Below, piece by piece: positions 26,346 through 39,066 of a stretch of DNA of 64,000 nucleotides (position 1 is the first letter of the stretch; every line of letters begins with the position of its first letter). The notes under the pieces are model-generated. The model searched no databases, was not told the DNA's origin, and saw only the letters and a program-made list of their open reading frames with translations. The position numbers and the translations under genes were made by a program. The DNA lies in NCBI RefSeq assembly GCF_901709675.1, contig NC_051094.1:2832501-2896500 (forward strand), given 5' to 3'. The DNA is from Syngnathus acus (lineage: Eukaryota; Chordata; Actinopteri; Syngnathiformes; Syngnathidae).

Positions 26346-26692
26346 GGAAAGGAGGTCACAAATCACCCCAGCCAATACTTGGGGCATTTGTGTGTTTGTG
26401 TGCGAGTGTGTGAATGAGAAAATGCGGGTCAAAGCTAATAATTCACACAGTGACTAATGGAGACAAAGTAAGTATGAGAGCGCACCTTATGTCATTAGTC
26501 CACTCCATGCTAATGGAGATATACCGAGGTCATGGAGATGGTGCTTTGCCCGTGTGATGAAGGAGATTCTTGTTTTAGAATATCAAAGAAATTTCCGTGA
26601 AAACCAATGAATAATATATAATCCATAAATGGAGTGAATGGAAACCTTCTTTTTCTCGAAGGCAGTTTAAAAATCATCAACGGCTATCTTAG

Positions 26693-26821
26693 AAAGCAAC
26701 TCAAGACTTTTTGAAGGAAGGAAATCCAATGCCATTTAATGGCAATTATGAAAAAAGGAAAGCACCTCAAGACGTTTTGAAGGAAGGAAATCCAAAACCA
26801 TTAAATGGCAATTATGAAAAA
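26693..26821. repeat. 65-bp tandem duplication
   Basis: TCAAGACTTTTTGAAGGAAG...GGCAATTATGAAAAAA is repeated at an offset of ~65 bp as TCAAGACGTTTTGAAGGAAG...GGCAATTATGAAAAAA. The copies differ at a handful of sites. Confidence 0.85.
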
Positions 26822-27216
26822 ATACATCTTTATTTGCCACAATGCAAAAACTTGAACGTAATGAAATAATCTCCAATCAGCATGATCTGATGCATGATCT
26901 TTTACTTATTAAAGTCAAAATTGAAGGCAAACACGGACAGTATGTGAGTATTTAGGCGGAGACATATGCACATTTTCATCCAACATGTTGGATGATAATT
27001 GTCTTGTATTCAAAATCCATCTGGAGGAAGACGGGTTGCCTCTCCAGTTGGAGGTCTTGTGCCGGCTGTTGCTGAGGAACAGGAAGTGACCAGCTGGCCC
27101 GCCATACGCAACAGCGGCTTTAGTTAGACGCCGTTGCCCGGCAAGACGACAGCACCAACGCGGCTCACCTCCTTCTGCCTTCATGAACCATCGCATCCCA
27201 TGAATACAATTGGTTT

Positions 27217-27237
27217 AAAAAAAAAAAAAAAAAAAAA
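27217..27237. repeat. A21 homopolymer
   Basis: 21 consecutive A. Confidence 0.9.
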
Positions 27238-28992
27238 TCGGAATAAAAAGCATCTTAAATATGCCGAGGCCCGTAATCGAAGAATTCCGACCTCTCGTGG
27301 AATTAGCACGCTTGCTGGTTTTGGCAGCGGAGAAGCAGCAGATGGACGGATCATGTGTGGAACGCAATCAAAAGACTTCCGTTGCAACCAATGGGAAGAA
27401 ATGTGGGATGAGGAGGAAAACATGATAAGGAGATGAGTGGGAAGAAAAGGAGAAAACAAGCACAGCCGTTGGGGCTTCCGTGGTCACGGGGAATTCATGC
27501 AATTGAAGGCATCGACTCGCCTACCTGCCGATGATTATGTTTCAGCAGCCGCACCAACCCGGTGAAGTCAAATTTTGCATACCTACCTACAAAACTTTCA
27601 CTTTGGGCTTGCAAATTCTTATTGAACACAAAATTAAATAGACCTGCTGAATCTAACAACATCCAAACCAAGAAACTTAATTGTGTATATGTAGTTAGCC
27701 ACGATCGAGGGAGCTACTCTTCACTTTGACCTTCCTACCAATCCTGATCTTTTTTTTTCTTTGTAAAATCGGACTTTTATATTGTGGATGGTGTACCTAA
27801 TGATGTGTCAAGTGACAAACAAAAAATAGTACATACTAAAATAAAATCCAATGCGGGGATGAAGAAAAAAAAAACTGAAGTCGTTAGATGATCAGGATGT
27901 ACCAGAGGAGCTTAAGCAACCCCCGAGCCCTGCCCAGCCGAGCGAGCGATTAATCCACTTTTTTATTAACATAGCATCAACCGTTGCTTGATGCTTATTT
28001 AATCCAACTTTTGATCGAATTATATCTAGATTCATCGTCTACACGTGGCAGCCTCAGCTGCTAAGCCGTATCCACGGGTTATCCGACGAGAGTCTGACGG
28101 GGTGAATAATAAATGACGAGCAGGTGCATGACGATGCTTGGAATGAATGCTGAAAGATGAGGAAGAGGCGGCGGAGGTTTCGGAGAAAGAAAAAAAACAA
28201 GACAAAAGACTGCAGCGATGATTATGCAGCATGCTGGCTGTCATCCAGCTATTATTATGATTCCTTTTTTGGACACATCTCAATTGGGGGCGCATAATAA
28301 GATGGGCAATTAAGATTTTGCCAATGAAGAGACACAAATTTCATGAGATCCCAAAAAAAAAAAGCAAATCTGCCTTTAAAGAGATAATGTTCAATTACTT
28401 GTTGAACAATGTTCAGTTTTGATTAACACTGTGAGAGAGGTGATCATTTTACAGTCTGTGTAGTTCCGAGAACCCCCGGTTATATTTTTATGGCTTTTTA
28501 CAATACAGGTAGTTGTAAGAATTTAGAATGAATGGCGAGCCTTCGGTGTAGTGCAACGTTGTTCCTCATTGTTATCCGTCACTAAAGTTGAGTTAAATTT
28601 CCATCCACATGAACAATAAAGCACAAAGGGGACATGTCGTGATGGTAATTATTCAGACACAGGGACGAAGTGACGCCGATTGCCAACTATGTAATGATGG
28701 CAACAAGAACTGATCGTCTCATTTCTCCAAATATTTATCTGGCTCCCCTGTTGTTCTCCTCAATACAATCTCTGATGGGAGGCTCACACAAATTCACACA
28801 TATTTGTAAAGACTATAAAAAACAGAAAATGGAGGGAGGGAAAGGCAGGCATAAAGCCCATTGGACAAAGACTTGAGCGATGATGATCTACAGCTTAACG
28901 GTGTCTACCAAAGCACATACTTTTGTCTCCTTTTAAATCATCATGTGACACAAGAGGACTCAAAACACCAAGAAGAACATTCTTTCTGCCGC

Positions 28993-29010
28993 GTGTGTGT
29001 GTGTGTGTGT
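28993..29010. repeat. (GT)n microsatellite
   Basis: 18 bp of pure GT. Confidence 0.9.
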
Positions 29011-29849
29011 CTTTGCCGCTGTGAGTGCGACTGACAGCTGAATCAGTGGAAACATCAAGCTGGGCTCACTTCCTGTCTTGGCTTGGTTAACCCACAAACA
29101 CAACCGGGACACTAAATGATGCACAAAGCACCAGCAGGTTCTGCTGTGAAACCACACAGCAGCAACAGCAGAGCTTTGTCCAGCACGGGAGATTATGTAA
29201 GATCACAGGAATGTTTTTTGGATTCTGGAATGGGGACAACAGCCAAATTGTGAAAATAAACCAACAAAAGTTTGTTAGCAGGCTAGTTGCTAGTTCCCAG
29301 AGGATGACACAAAACAGAAAAGTAAAATATCATTTAAATTTGGGGTGAGGGACAAAATTGTGTTGTCTCTTATAAACACCAAATGGCAAAGTCACACAAA
29401 AGTGAACAAACGTGGAGTATATTAGTTAGCTAACTGGCTACTTCCCGGTTGAAGGAAGATGACATAAAATGACACGACCATACCATTTCTGATTCCAGAC
29501 CAGGGTGGATGCTTCTAGATTACTTTCCAAGTTTTACTACTACCAACCAATGAAAGAATGGTTGAGAATGAAGAGAGATGAAAATTACAAATTCTAAATC
29601 TGACAAAGAAACGGTCCTTTTGCTAATCTAGTTTTAAGTTATATCGAATATTGATTCCGCCATGGCAACAGATAGAAACTAAAACCTGATTGGACAAAAT
29701 CTGATTGAACATACTCAGCCGCGTGGTAGAAGAAATTCTAGTAAATGTTGGGAATATAAAGATACAAAGTAATGGAACAAATGTGCAAATAGTTGTAAAT
29801 GTCGATCCTTGCTTTTGATGGTTCATGCTACGTATGGAAGATTCCTCAC

Positions 29850-30086
29850 CTGAGTTCTCATCCACACGTTCTTCCACCGTGTGATCCTTCTGGTGGACCC
29901 ACTCGCTGTTGCACTTGAAGTAGATCTGCGTGGCGGGCGTGGCCTTGCAGTACAGATTGACGGGCTTGTTCTTGACGATGTAGCCCTCGTCGGGTTCAAA
30001 CAGAAAGTGCGGCAACGGTTCGGGCGGGTCGGACGGGAACGTCTCGGGTAGCTCGCTGAGGCTCAAGAAGTCGTCGTCTTCTCGCG
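29850..30086 (-). CDS. unc5c: unc5c exon 2: linker and first half of Ig domain 1 (netrin receptor UNC5C)
   Basis: This 237-bp internal exon encodes 78 complete codons plus split codons at both ends (phase 1 in, phase 1 out). It is preceded by a good acceptor (cgcccctcacag, AG at 30088-30087) and ends at donor TCAG|GTGAGG (GT at 29849-29848). The peptide opens with an acidic linker ([20 protein letters not shown]), then Ig1 motifs [14 protein letters not shown] and [15 protein letters not shown], and ends ERVDENS. Two Ig1 cysteines are visible (LYC, FKC). From family knowledge, UNC5 proteins are single-pass netrin receptors that mediate axon repulsion and dependence-receptor apoptosis, and the Ig domains contact netrin. 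The wording matches UNC5C better than UNC5B or UNC5D. The linker FLSLSELPE is slightly longer than my recollection of the mammalian FHELPE. Exon 1 with the signal peptide was not found in the window. Confidence 0.95.
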
Positions 30087-30454
30087 CTGTGAGGGGCGAA
30101 AACAAAGAAACATCTCAGAAATCTTGCTTTCACTCCTTGTGTCCTTTTCCTTCACCCGCATCCACAATCGATAGCTTGCAAGGTCACCAACGCCGAGAGG
30201 ATTACAAGTGTCGGTGGACGTGTCAACAACAACACACTCTGATACACAATTTCGTGCAGTTTCTTGAGCTTGTTTGGACATATAATACGCACACAGCGTT
30301 TCACAAGACACACACACACGTGATCTTCAATTCGGTTTGCGTTCTTATCTTAGGCAATGGCGGCAGTAGCCGTGGGCTCGGAGGAGTAAAAGCAGCTTAG
30401 GTAAAACAACACCACCAAAAATAAGAAGAATTGAGTAGGCCGCCTCCACTTTGA

Positions 30455-30700
30455 TGCCAGCGTGCTGACGCTCTCTCAGCCCGCCATCTCTCTAATTAGT
30501 TCTCTGACGGGAGGGAAAATTGGGAGACATTTTTGCGCCATAATTCAATTATCTGTCGGAGAAAAAGTTTTTCCCATTCGTGGATTTACGTTTGAGGGTT
30601 TCTTTGCTTCGTTGACAGCGGCGAATGAAATGAATTTTTATGCAAGGCCTTTATGATGTTTGTTTAAAATGATTAAGATGAGCAGCACGGAACTAAAGTG
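30455..30700. promoter_or_regulatory. Candidate conserved noncoding block 0.4 kb upstream of exon 2
   Basis: The block is free of repeats, with CTCTAATTAGTTCTCTGACG, CATAATTCAATTATCTGTCG and AATTTTTATGCAAGGCC. Its position close to exon 2 and its TAAT density suggest a regulatory element, by inference only. Confidence 0.25.
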
Positions 30701-31699
30701 GTCGACCTCACAAATCTGAATTGGAATTGATGTTTTTCTTTTGCTTGCCAGGATCAACATTCCAAAACTATGCGCACTTTAAAAGATGATCTAGATGACT
30801 GTTAAGTCAAGTTTATTTCCATAGCTTACTATCACAATATCCCAAAGGGGCTTCGCAACTTTTGACCTCTGACATGTAACGGCAGTGTAGTCTGGACAAG
30901 AAAAAAATAAATATTAAAATGAGTCTGTCAAAATGTGAACAGTTTTCTCCCAGGCACACTTTGTATAATTTCAGACTTGATGAGTGAGGTGGGCAAGCAC
31001 CTAATAGACCCAACAAACAACTCAAAAATAACCATCCCATACTATGTCCCCATTACATATTAGTGACATTTAACACCTGTAATTATGACAATGTGCATTG
31101 TTTATTTTCCCATCACTCCTGGCACCCTTCCCGTTTTTGGCTCTGCTAGCTTCAGCGAACGCTCACTGTCATCTTCATCTGTCATTCTGCGCTGGGGGGC
31201 TCATTGCTCCATAGTGGCAGCTGTAAATTATTGATTGGTAAAGGAAACATGATAGCACGAGAAACAGGCCAGACGGAATAGGTGGAGGAATTGATACACA
31301 ATTCCCTTTGTCTTTGAGCTCACGTCATTCCGTTTTTTGCCCCCTTCAACCCGCCCATTGCCTTTTTACGTTTCACTCTCAAGTCGTCAATCCTCCACTT
31401 GTTTATCTGGCGGCTCGTCTCTCCTGACGCCCCACCCACCACACCAACCGGGTGAATTACACACCCTCGCAGCCCAGCTCATAAACGTCTGGCCTGAACG
31501 CCATCATCAATAATGAATGGCTGCAGCCGAACAATATCCTCCGGTTCGATTTATCGTACCTTGTAAATATTGTGCCGGGAGGGGAACCCAAAACCTCCAT
31601 TTATCCCTTTGCTCGTGGCACCGCTTCAAAAACACCTTGCGGAACATGACCGATAAATATCGGGAACATCTATTGAGGATGAAGTCATCAGCTGACTTT

Positions 31700-32620
31700 T
31701 AAGTGTGTCCGACAACTGACGATGATTGTAAGAAATGGCCATACTGCCAGCAGATGCAATGTCATTCAATCTACTGACAAACATACATACCAACAGCTGA
31801 CATACGGCCTATTTATGAAAAAACAGTGCTGACAAACAAATGTACATACGATATGGCTGACGCAAAGCCTATTGATAGTTTCTACTTTAATTCACTAACG
31901 TAACACCTACCGTGCTTCAGTCTTCCGACTGAATGATGATATTCAATGATGATGATCAGTATGAAAATAGCTTCAAGTACATCTGATCCGACCTTAGAGC
32001 TAAGGTAGCTAGCTGCTTTGTTCTTTCAACCCGATATAATTCCTACCGAGACAGTGATCACTCGAGTAGAACTTACTGATCTACTTCCAACAGACGTAGA
32101 AATATCTACTGACACACTCCTTAAGTGCCATCTGACAAAGAGCCTATTGACATACCGTCTACTGACTTTGCATGCCCCTTCTGACAATGTCGAGTATTGA
32201 CACACAATTTAAAGATATACGACCGGACATCCGACATACTGTATTTAAAGCAGGCATACGGTACTGCTATTGACATTATATCTATATGACAGAAATACTT
32301 TTTAAATGAAAAAAGGCACATTGCCAAATGACAACGATTGATGTAGTCCTCTCCGAAGACACTTCCCATAGAGATAATGCTTACTAATGTACTTCTTCTA
32401 CACACTATTGAACAAATGAGTGTCAACTGGCATTTAAGCTATAGGCAGACTTTCAATTGATGTATTAACTACTGATTGATGGGCTACAATTGACTGATGA
32501 TGCACTGTTGATTGTGTTGGCGAATGCCCATAGGTATTATCAGTCAGCAACCCTGACTGACATAAACACCTTTGAAGCATTCCTACTGAAAGTTTTCTCG
32601 TATACAGTAACACCCCGCCT
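31700..32620. repeat. Cryptic TGAC-rich decayed repeat
   Basis: Words such as CTACTGACA, CTATTGACAT, GCTGACATACGG, ACTGACTTTG and TCTGACAATG recur every ~20-40 bp over about 900 bp, with intervening sequence diverged. Examples are near 31770, 31796, 31829, 31856, 32105, 32148, 32158, 32177, 32193 and 32269. No coding is seen. Confidence 0.6.
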
Positions 32621-32755
32621 GCGAGTAATAGAGTCCCCTTCCCCCCAACAAATGTCCATAATGACCTATATTACCCAATATACCGCCAACCCAGTTACAA
32701 TAGATCTTTGCCGTTTTTATCTGTCAATGGCAGTCAATGAGTTAATACTTTAAAC

Positions 32756-33056
32756 CAGGGGTGTCAAACTCATTTTTTCCGCAGGCCGCATTGTAGTCAT
32801 AGCTTCTTTCGGAGGGCCATTATGATAAATAAATGTATGAGCACCTCATATTATATACAGTAAAAGCTACAAAACAAATAACTCGTTTTCAAATCAAACT
32901 GGTCAAATATTAAAAAAAAAAAAGATATTAAAAGTGAAGACAATTTGCAATTCTAGTAATGACACACGAATTTGATGCGCAATTTGTCTTCGCGGGCCAC
33001 ATAAAATGATGTGGCGGGCCGTATCTGGCCCCCGGGCCTTGAGTTTGACATCTATG
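32756..33056. mobile_element. hAT-like non-autonomous element with near-intact target duplication
   Basis: The ends are CAGGGGTGTCAAACTCATTT and TTGAGTTTGACATCTATG. The flanks CTTTAAAC and GTTTAAAC match at 7 of 8 positions, which fits the 8-bp duplication made by hAT transposases. The interior includes GGCGGGCCGTATCTGGCCCC. No transposase coding is present. Confidence 0.8.
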
Positions 33057-33938
33057 GTTTAAACCATAAACAACACAAATTATGACATTTCCATTTATGA
33101 CATTTTGGAGGATTTACACTAACAGGATGCTTCCATCGGGTTCATACAGAGGAATTCCAGGCATCCATAAATCTAGGAGGCAAAGCAGGCGCAACACGGC
33201 CAAATAGGGTGAAAATGCCACATGCTGGAGAGTAGCCATGTGTGTGTCTTTCCGTAAAGAGGCCAGGACCTTGTTATCGTCTTGAGTGACGACGTAAGAT
33301 ACGTATCGAGGTGCAAGCGGTGACTTGTGAGATCATAGCTCTTAATGTCTTATCAGCAGCAGCTGCAACAACAGATGCAGAAATATGTTTGCCATACATA
33401 GGCATGCTTAAACGCACAAAAACATCATTGGTACCACAGAAGACACTACGGTGAACTGCCAATTAAATTGCGGTCCCCGTTGTATCCTAGTTTTTCAGGT
33501 AATTCATTTTAATGGCCTTTGAACACAAATCCAAAAATAAATCACTGGCCGACTAATTTTTAGTGACTGATCGTGCAGTGATTGGCATTTTACATGCCAA
33601 TCATTTACACAAATGTCAATTGTGGTTGTCACTCAAAACGTTAAACCTTTGCAGAAGCACGAGACAATATCACTGACTCCCATTATTAGTACTGCTTTCA
33701 TAAATTCCATTTGTAGACAACATTAGCAGTGTAAGTATATGGTATTCAAATGTTCATGCTTATGAAGCACAAGTAGGTTTTGTTTACCTGCTTTTGCCTG
33801 AGAATCCAACACTTAAACTCCCAAAATGTCTCATCATATGAAAATATGATCAAATACGATCATTAGCAGCCTTTTAGCACGCTAATGCTGATTTAATGGT
33901 GGTCTTAGAACAGGCGCCTAATAAGTCTTCCTACTGAA

Positions 33939-34249
33939 TACCGTATTTTCCGCACTATAAGGTGCACCTAAAAACCTCCAATTTTCTCAAAAGCCGACAG
34001 TGCGCCTTATAATCGGGTGCGCCTTATATATGGACCAATATTGAGCCACTACAGTAGGCATGTCCAAAGTCCGGCCCGCGGGCCGAATGTATATATCTTA
34101 TATATGGACAAAGTTTTAAAATGGGCCATTCATTGAAGGTGCGCTTTATAATCCGGTGCGCCTTATATATGGACAAAGTTTTAAAATGGGCCATTCATTG
34201 AAGGTGCGCCTTATAATCCGGTGCGCCTTATAGTGCGGAAAATACGGTA
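33939..34249 (-). mobile_element. Foldback MITE, composite type C
   Basis: Its ends are TACCGTATTTTCCGCACTAT and GCGGAAAATACGGTA, with ATAAGGCGCACC-type repeats on both arms. The interior carries a stretch around GTCCGGCCCGCGGGCC (about 34045-34100) that looks like the end of a different, hAT-like element. The same insertion is present in the copy at 37005-37324. Confidence 0.85.
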
Positions 34250-35526
34250 CTTGTTTGGGGCTTTTCAGCCTCTTTTACTTGAGGATTTCTTTCCCCATTT
34301 TGGTTTGTTGTTTCAAGCCAAAGAACAAATCACATTCACAGCATGTAATCAGTCTGCGATGTCAGAGGCATTCACAAGCGCTAATGAAATCAATAGAAAG
34401 TAAACTATTGCTTCCACGAATCTTTCACCTTTTTTCTTCAGGTTCTTTTGTACTTTTGAGCTACGTATGTTTTAAAATCCAACAACAAACGACTTGCCTT
34501 GCGGAAGAAAGATAGCAAAACCTTGAAACGATGCAACACGTGAAAAATTCCATTTAAAGCATCCACATTCTTGACAAATCAACAATGTGCTTATTCCCAC
34601 GCACAAGACCGTAGTGTCAGCCTGGGCTGTCCAGCCATGACGGTCAAATGGCAGAAGACGAAGCACGGCGCAAGCAGCACCCGTTACTCGTCATAGTCAA
34701 TTAAACACCTGGCAGGATTTGAGGGCTTCTTCCGAAGCAATTAATAGTAGCAGGATGTAAAAGCCAGCACCTTTATGGGAGCAGACAGTGACGGCTGCCG
34801 TGTGTCTCCGGCTCTCATTGACCGTGACATGGTGGGCTTACAACTGGATTTATAAGGGCCACACAGTCCGAATCCCGCTTAGAGAAGACATAAGGAGACG
34901 GAGTATTAAGACGCATGACGTGTTACGTCGTTTGTCACTCTCACCAAAGTCCGCCATTGACTTGATTTGTATGCCCCGACTCCGCCCCCAGCCCCCTCCC
35001 CGTTATAAATCACCTCCAGGCTCTTCTCTTGTTTGTTCCATTGGGAGGTACGTCAAAGTTCAAGGGAAGGCAGTGGATCTTCGGCGGTTGAACACAATGC
35101 CATCAATGGTTTGTGAAAGAGGGCGGGGGGTCGGATTTGGAACTACACAAGTCTATTGGATATAATCAGCTTATATTTTGGACAAAATTGAATTTACCTA
35201 TTAATATTTTTGGAATAGGTTCCAAACCACAGATGCGCTATAGAGAGGCTACGTTAAAAAACTTTTTTTTAACTATGCTTAAAACACATTTAAAACTATT
35301 AAAACACAATTTTTAAGACATTGTAAATGTTTTTGACCACACAAAAAACATACAAGTTCATCTCTCGATAACTGCATTCCTATCAACCACGAAAAATATA
35401 GATCAACTTGAAGCAAAGAATAAATAGATACATGAGAGCACCACTGCCACCTACTGTAGTGGCTGAGCAATTACACTTTAATTTCATATGGTCCTTGTGG
35501 TCACATGAGCCCCCACGCATCGAACG

Positions 35527-35540
35527 CCCCCCCCCCCCCC
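35527..35540. repeat. C14 homopolymer
   Basis: 14 consecutive C. Confidence 0.9.
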
Positions 35541-36279
35541 AGGTGGGCATATTCAGGGACCCCCTTCCCTGGTTGGACTGGTACGACCCAAATTTGTTCA
35601 ACTTCAGAGCTTACACTATTTATCCAATCAAGGCAACTGAGCAATTTGAATATAAAGCCCTCATACATACATGCATATTTCCCGTTATTACCTCATTATC
35701 ATTCTGAAGGCTGCGTTGCTTCGAGTTATCGGGTCAGCCTGGCGTCAAAGTGCATATTAGTTTTTAAAGCAGTGTGAGTCTGTGTGTGTGTGGCAAGGAA
35801 TATATGCATTTTTAAACAGACATACTGTAAGTCTATCAAATCGCATATGTTTATCAAAACGGACGGGTCTATGCATAAATGCAAATGCTTGCCTATGACC
35901 GTACGAGCTATTGGAAAAGCTTGTTCCCTTATTTGCCTCATGAAGGCATACAAAGCGTTCAGGTGGCTTTTTTTTTTTTTCTTTAGTATTCCGAGGAAGA
36001 GTTTCACCCCCGTGTGCAGCGCTTCCGAGCGTGAGAGCGGCTGTCAGTTTGACAAAATAATTGGAGTCATCCGAGTAGTGGCTTTAAATGTGATTGGACT
36101 GATCAAATAGGAACGAATTCCGCCTGATGAATACCAGATTGTAATTTGGTCGGGAAAAGAGTGTTAGGCTGTATTGGGAGAGACACATTTACAACTTCCA
36201 TGTTTAATGACCACATTTGCCACGTTGGAATAATGAACTATTCATTTATGTTGTTATAATTCTCACGCAATGCAAAATG

Positions 36280-36625
36280 CCAGCCACTCGCTCATACGAC
36301 ATCCACTCAAGGTTAATTCCGCTAATCCAATAAAGCAGCTCCAAAGACAACATCCACTAAGCAGCAGAAGGTGACGAGAGACGACAATATGTTTTTAATA
36401 TGCAGCCGAGTTGTCGGAGTGACTCAATTAGCCAAGTGGCTGCTTGTCTCGCCAGCCGATCAACTTAAATGACTGGAATGAATATTTAACGTCATGAGAC
36501 CAGATCCATTTGATAGCTCTAATGGCACCGTGGAATCAGACAGAGCGGTCGCCGTCCTGATTTTTATTCAGTTAATTTGACAAGATGGAATACGGGATTA
36601 TCTTCTCAATTTGGCACAAGGAGGA
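36280..36625. promoter_or_regulatory. Candidate conserved noncoding block
   Basis: The block is non-repetitive, with TTTTTAATATGCAG, GACTCAATTAGCC, GAATATTTAACGTCATGA and TCAGTTAATTTGAC. This looks like a cluster of homeodomain, bZIP and POU-like sites rather than neutral AT-rich intron. No conservation data are available here. Confidence 0.25.
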
Positions 36626-37004
36626 CGCGTACTTCTCTTGAGAAGCAGCTGACGCGTGGGCAATCGCAGGTAGGCAGTGTGACAGTTGTTTGGTTTTCGT
36701 GGCTCTCGCCGAGTGTTACATGAAGGAAGAACATGTCTTAGCACTTAGCTACATGTCCAGATATGCCCCCAACAGAGAACTGGATTGGATGAAAATTGTA
36801 AGCACTTACTGCTAATGCAAAATGTCTGCTTACTGCTATGGTCGCCCCATATGGATTTGTGCATAAAATACACATTTTGTACAGAAGGCCCAAAAAAAAA
36901 ACCTTCAAGATAAATGTATAAAAACTATACAATGAAATGCAAATATCCAGTCTCCAAATAAACAAAAAGACATTCAACGCGCCACGCTTCCACATTTGTC
37001 AAAG

Positions 37005-37324
37005 TACCGTATTTTCCGCACTATTAGGCACACCTAAAAACCTCAAATTTTCTCAAAAGCTGCCTTATAATCAGGTGCGCCTTATATATGGACCAATATT
37101 GAGCCACTACAGCAGGCGTGTCCAAAGTCCGCCCCGCGGGCCAAATGTACATATCTTATATATGGACAAAGTTTTAAAATGGGCCATTCATTGAAGGTGC
37201 GCCTTATAATCCGGTGCGCCTTATAATCCGGTGCGCCTTATACATGGACAAAGTTTTAAAATGGGCCATTCATTGAAGGTGCCCTTTATAATCCGGTGCG
37301 CCTTATAGTGCGGAAAATACGGTA
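37005..37324 (-). mobile_element. Foldback MITE, composite type C (second copy)
   Basis: This element begins GTACCGTATTTTCCGCACTA and ends GCGGAAAATACGGTA. It carries the same internal CAAAGTCCGCCCCGCGGGCC block as 33939-34249, and additional tandem copies of CCTTATAATCCGGTGCG on the right arm. It differs from the other copy mainly in arm-repeat number and scattered substitutions. Confidence 0.85.
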
Positions 37325-39019
37325 AGTCTCCCTTGAAGCGAATAATACCGTAATAACGTCCCAAGGCCGGCGCAACAAAGGAAAACAGAGATACAGATAA
37401 GTAAACGAAGACAATAATTGCGGTGGTTTGATAGGTTTACCTGCTGTTGTGACACATTTGGTTGCTTCGACATGAACATTTGCCACACACGCGTTCGCTG
37501 ACACAACCGCATGCAGATGGAGGAGCTCATTGAAATGCATAGGCCCATGTAAGCTTGTGGGGGTACAAACTTGTGTGAGTTTCTGTGTAATGTTATCTTC
37601 CAGATGGATTCTGTCTCCCTTATCCCGAGGCCTGCGGGAAAAGCAAGGCTTCTCTTTCATTCATGTTCTACTATCACAGCTCGCAATCCATATTAATGCA
37701 GGCAGTCGGCGCAGGGCAGCGCATGGGCATATCAAAACACTGGCCTAATTTCAGAGATATAGCATGGTGTTGTCTGCTTTTCCTGCAGGCCGCTTGACTG
37801 TTAGCATAAGAAAACACTCTCGTGATTTATTTTCCGGTTATTTCGTGACTTTTGCTTGCCGTGTGTATTTGCGGGGTTAAGACGTACATGGAAGGAAGAA
37901 AAATCAAGGAAAGAAATGACGATTTCTTGTGCGAGTCTACAAAGCATAAGCAGTGCAACGGTACAGCTCTACAAACAACAACAGAAAATTTAGCTAGCCT
38001 GTCGACAAAGTCACACCCAGTTTGACCGATCAAACTAAAACATTGTTTGGGACAAAGTGTACTTATCAGTCTAAGATCCAAGATATGTTTGGGAAAAAAA
38101 CAATGACGTCGGTGCATTGCCAAATGTTCATAGGACGAGACTATATCCATATTCTGGTCATATCCACTCAAAGGCATATTTTTTTCAAAGTCCTCCATTT
38201 ATTTCATTGTGATTCACATTAAGGAAGAGATGGATGGTTCTCCAAGCATTCACATTCAGCTCCTGACGGGAATTTCTAGTTGCTAAAGCACGTTCTCCAT
38301 GATCTATAGCCTACCTGAGATTGACATCCATTTACTTTCACAAATACTTGCTCCTCTTATTTTTCGCGGGACACGGTGTTCCCACAGAGAAGCAACAGAA
38401 AATTCCTCGTTTAGACCGCAAAAAGCTGCAAAGACTTGTAAACCAGAAGGGTTGGCAAAGCTGAGAAACAGACCTGCTCGATTGCCGTCTCACCGCCGTT
38501 CCTGAGCAGGAGGTTCAACTACTCGAACGGGAACAAGGAATATTCAGCAGATGGACCCCCCCAAAAGGAGTGTCGCGGCCTGCGAGGACCGACCACAGAG
38601 CTGAGGGTCAAGCGACGACCTGACCCTAGAGAAGAAGCCGTGACTCAGCAGCTCTTCCTTACATTTGACAGCTTTGCTGATTTTTCTTACCAGAAAATGT
38701 CGACCTTGACAACTTTATTAAAAGTACAGGTGAAGTGAGTCACCATATTCCCATTTGTCTCTTTGGCACTAAATCAGGATACGTCACCATCTTTCTGTCC
38801 TCTGCCGTATCAAATCCAATGACGACATAAACGGCAGCCAGAATTTTCTGTTGGGCTTCAAAAGAACCTGTCGTCAATTTGTGGAAATTTGAGAATTCAG
38901 AGATGTTCTGGCTTGCTATCCGGTTCTAGCTCGGTGCTCAACATAAGCATTCTGATTCAATGTTCGAAGATTCTTTTCAACTTAAATCGCATCCTGAAAT
39001 CTGGGGACAGTCTCAAGTG

Positions 39020-39066
39020 ACCAACAGCGAAAATTAGGACAAGCAGGATCGAAAATAAATGGATGG
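39020..39066 (+). mobile_element. Possible SINE tail fragment
   Basis: TTAGGACAAGCAGGATCG followed by AAAATAAATGGATGGATCC resembles the 3' tail of the SINE at 25513-25825 and its usual GGATGG repeats. The body upstream is not recognisable. Confidence 0.35.

Noticed and set aside
33781-33792. Other minus-strand CAG|GTAAAC sites (also near 37440)
   Set aside because: They have a fused CAG|GT but the upstream sequence is not pyrimidine-rich and contains nearby AGs, so they are not convincing recursive splice sites.
38299-38660. Possible retrotransposon or exon fragment (CGAACGGGAACAAGG region)
   Set aside because: The GC-richer patch caught attention, but no motif of an integrase, protease, RT or vertebrate exon with splice sites could be read.
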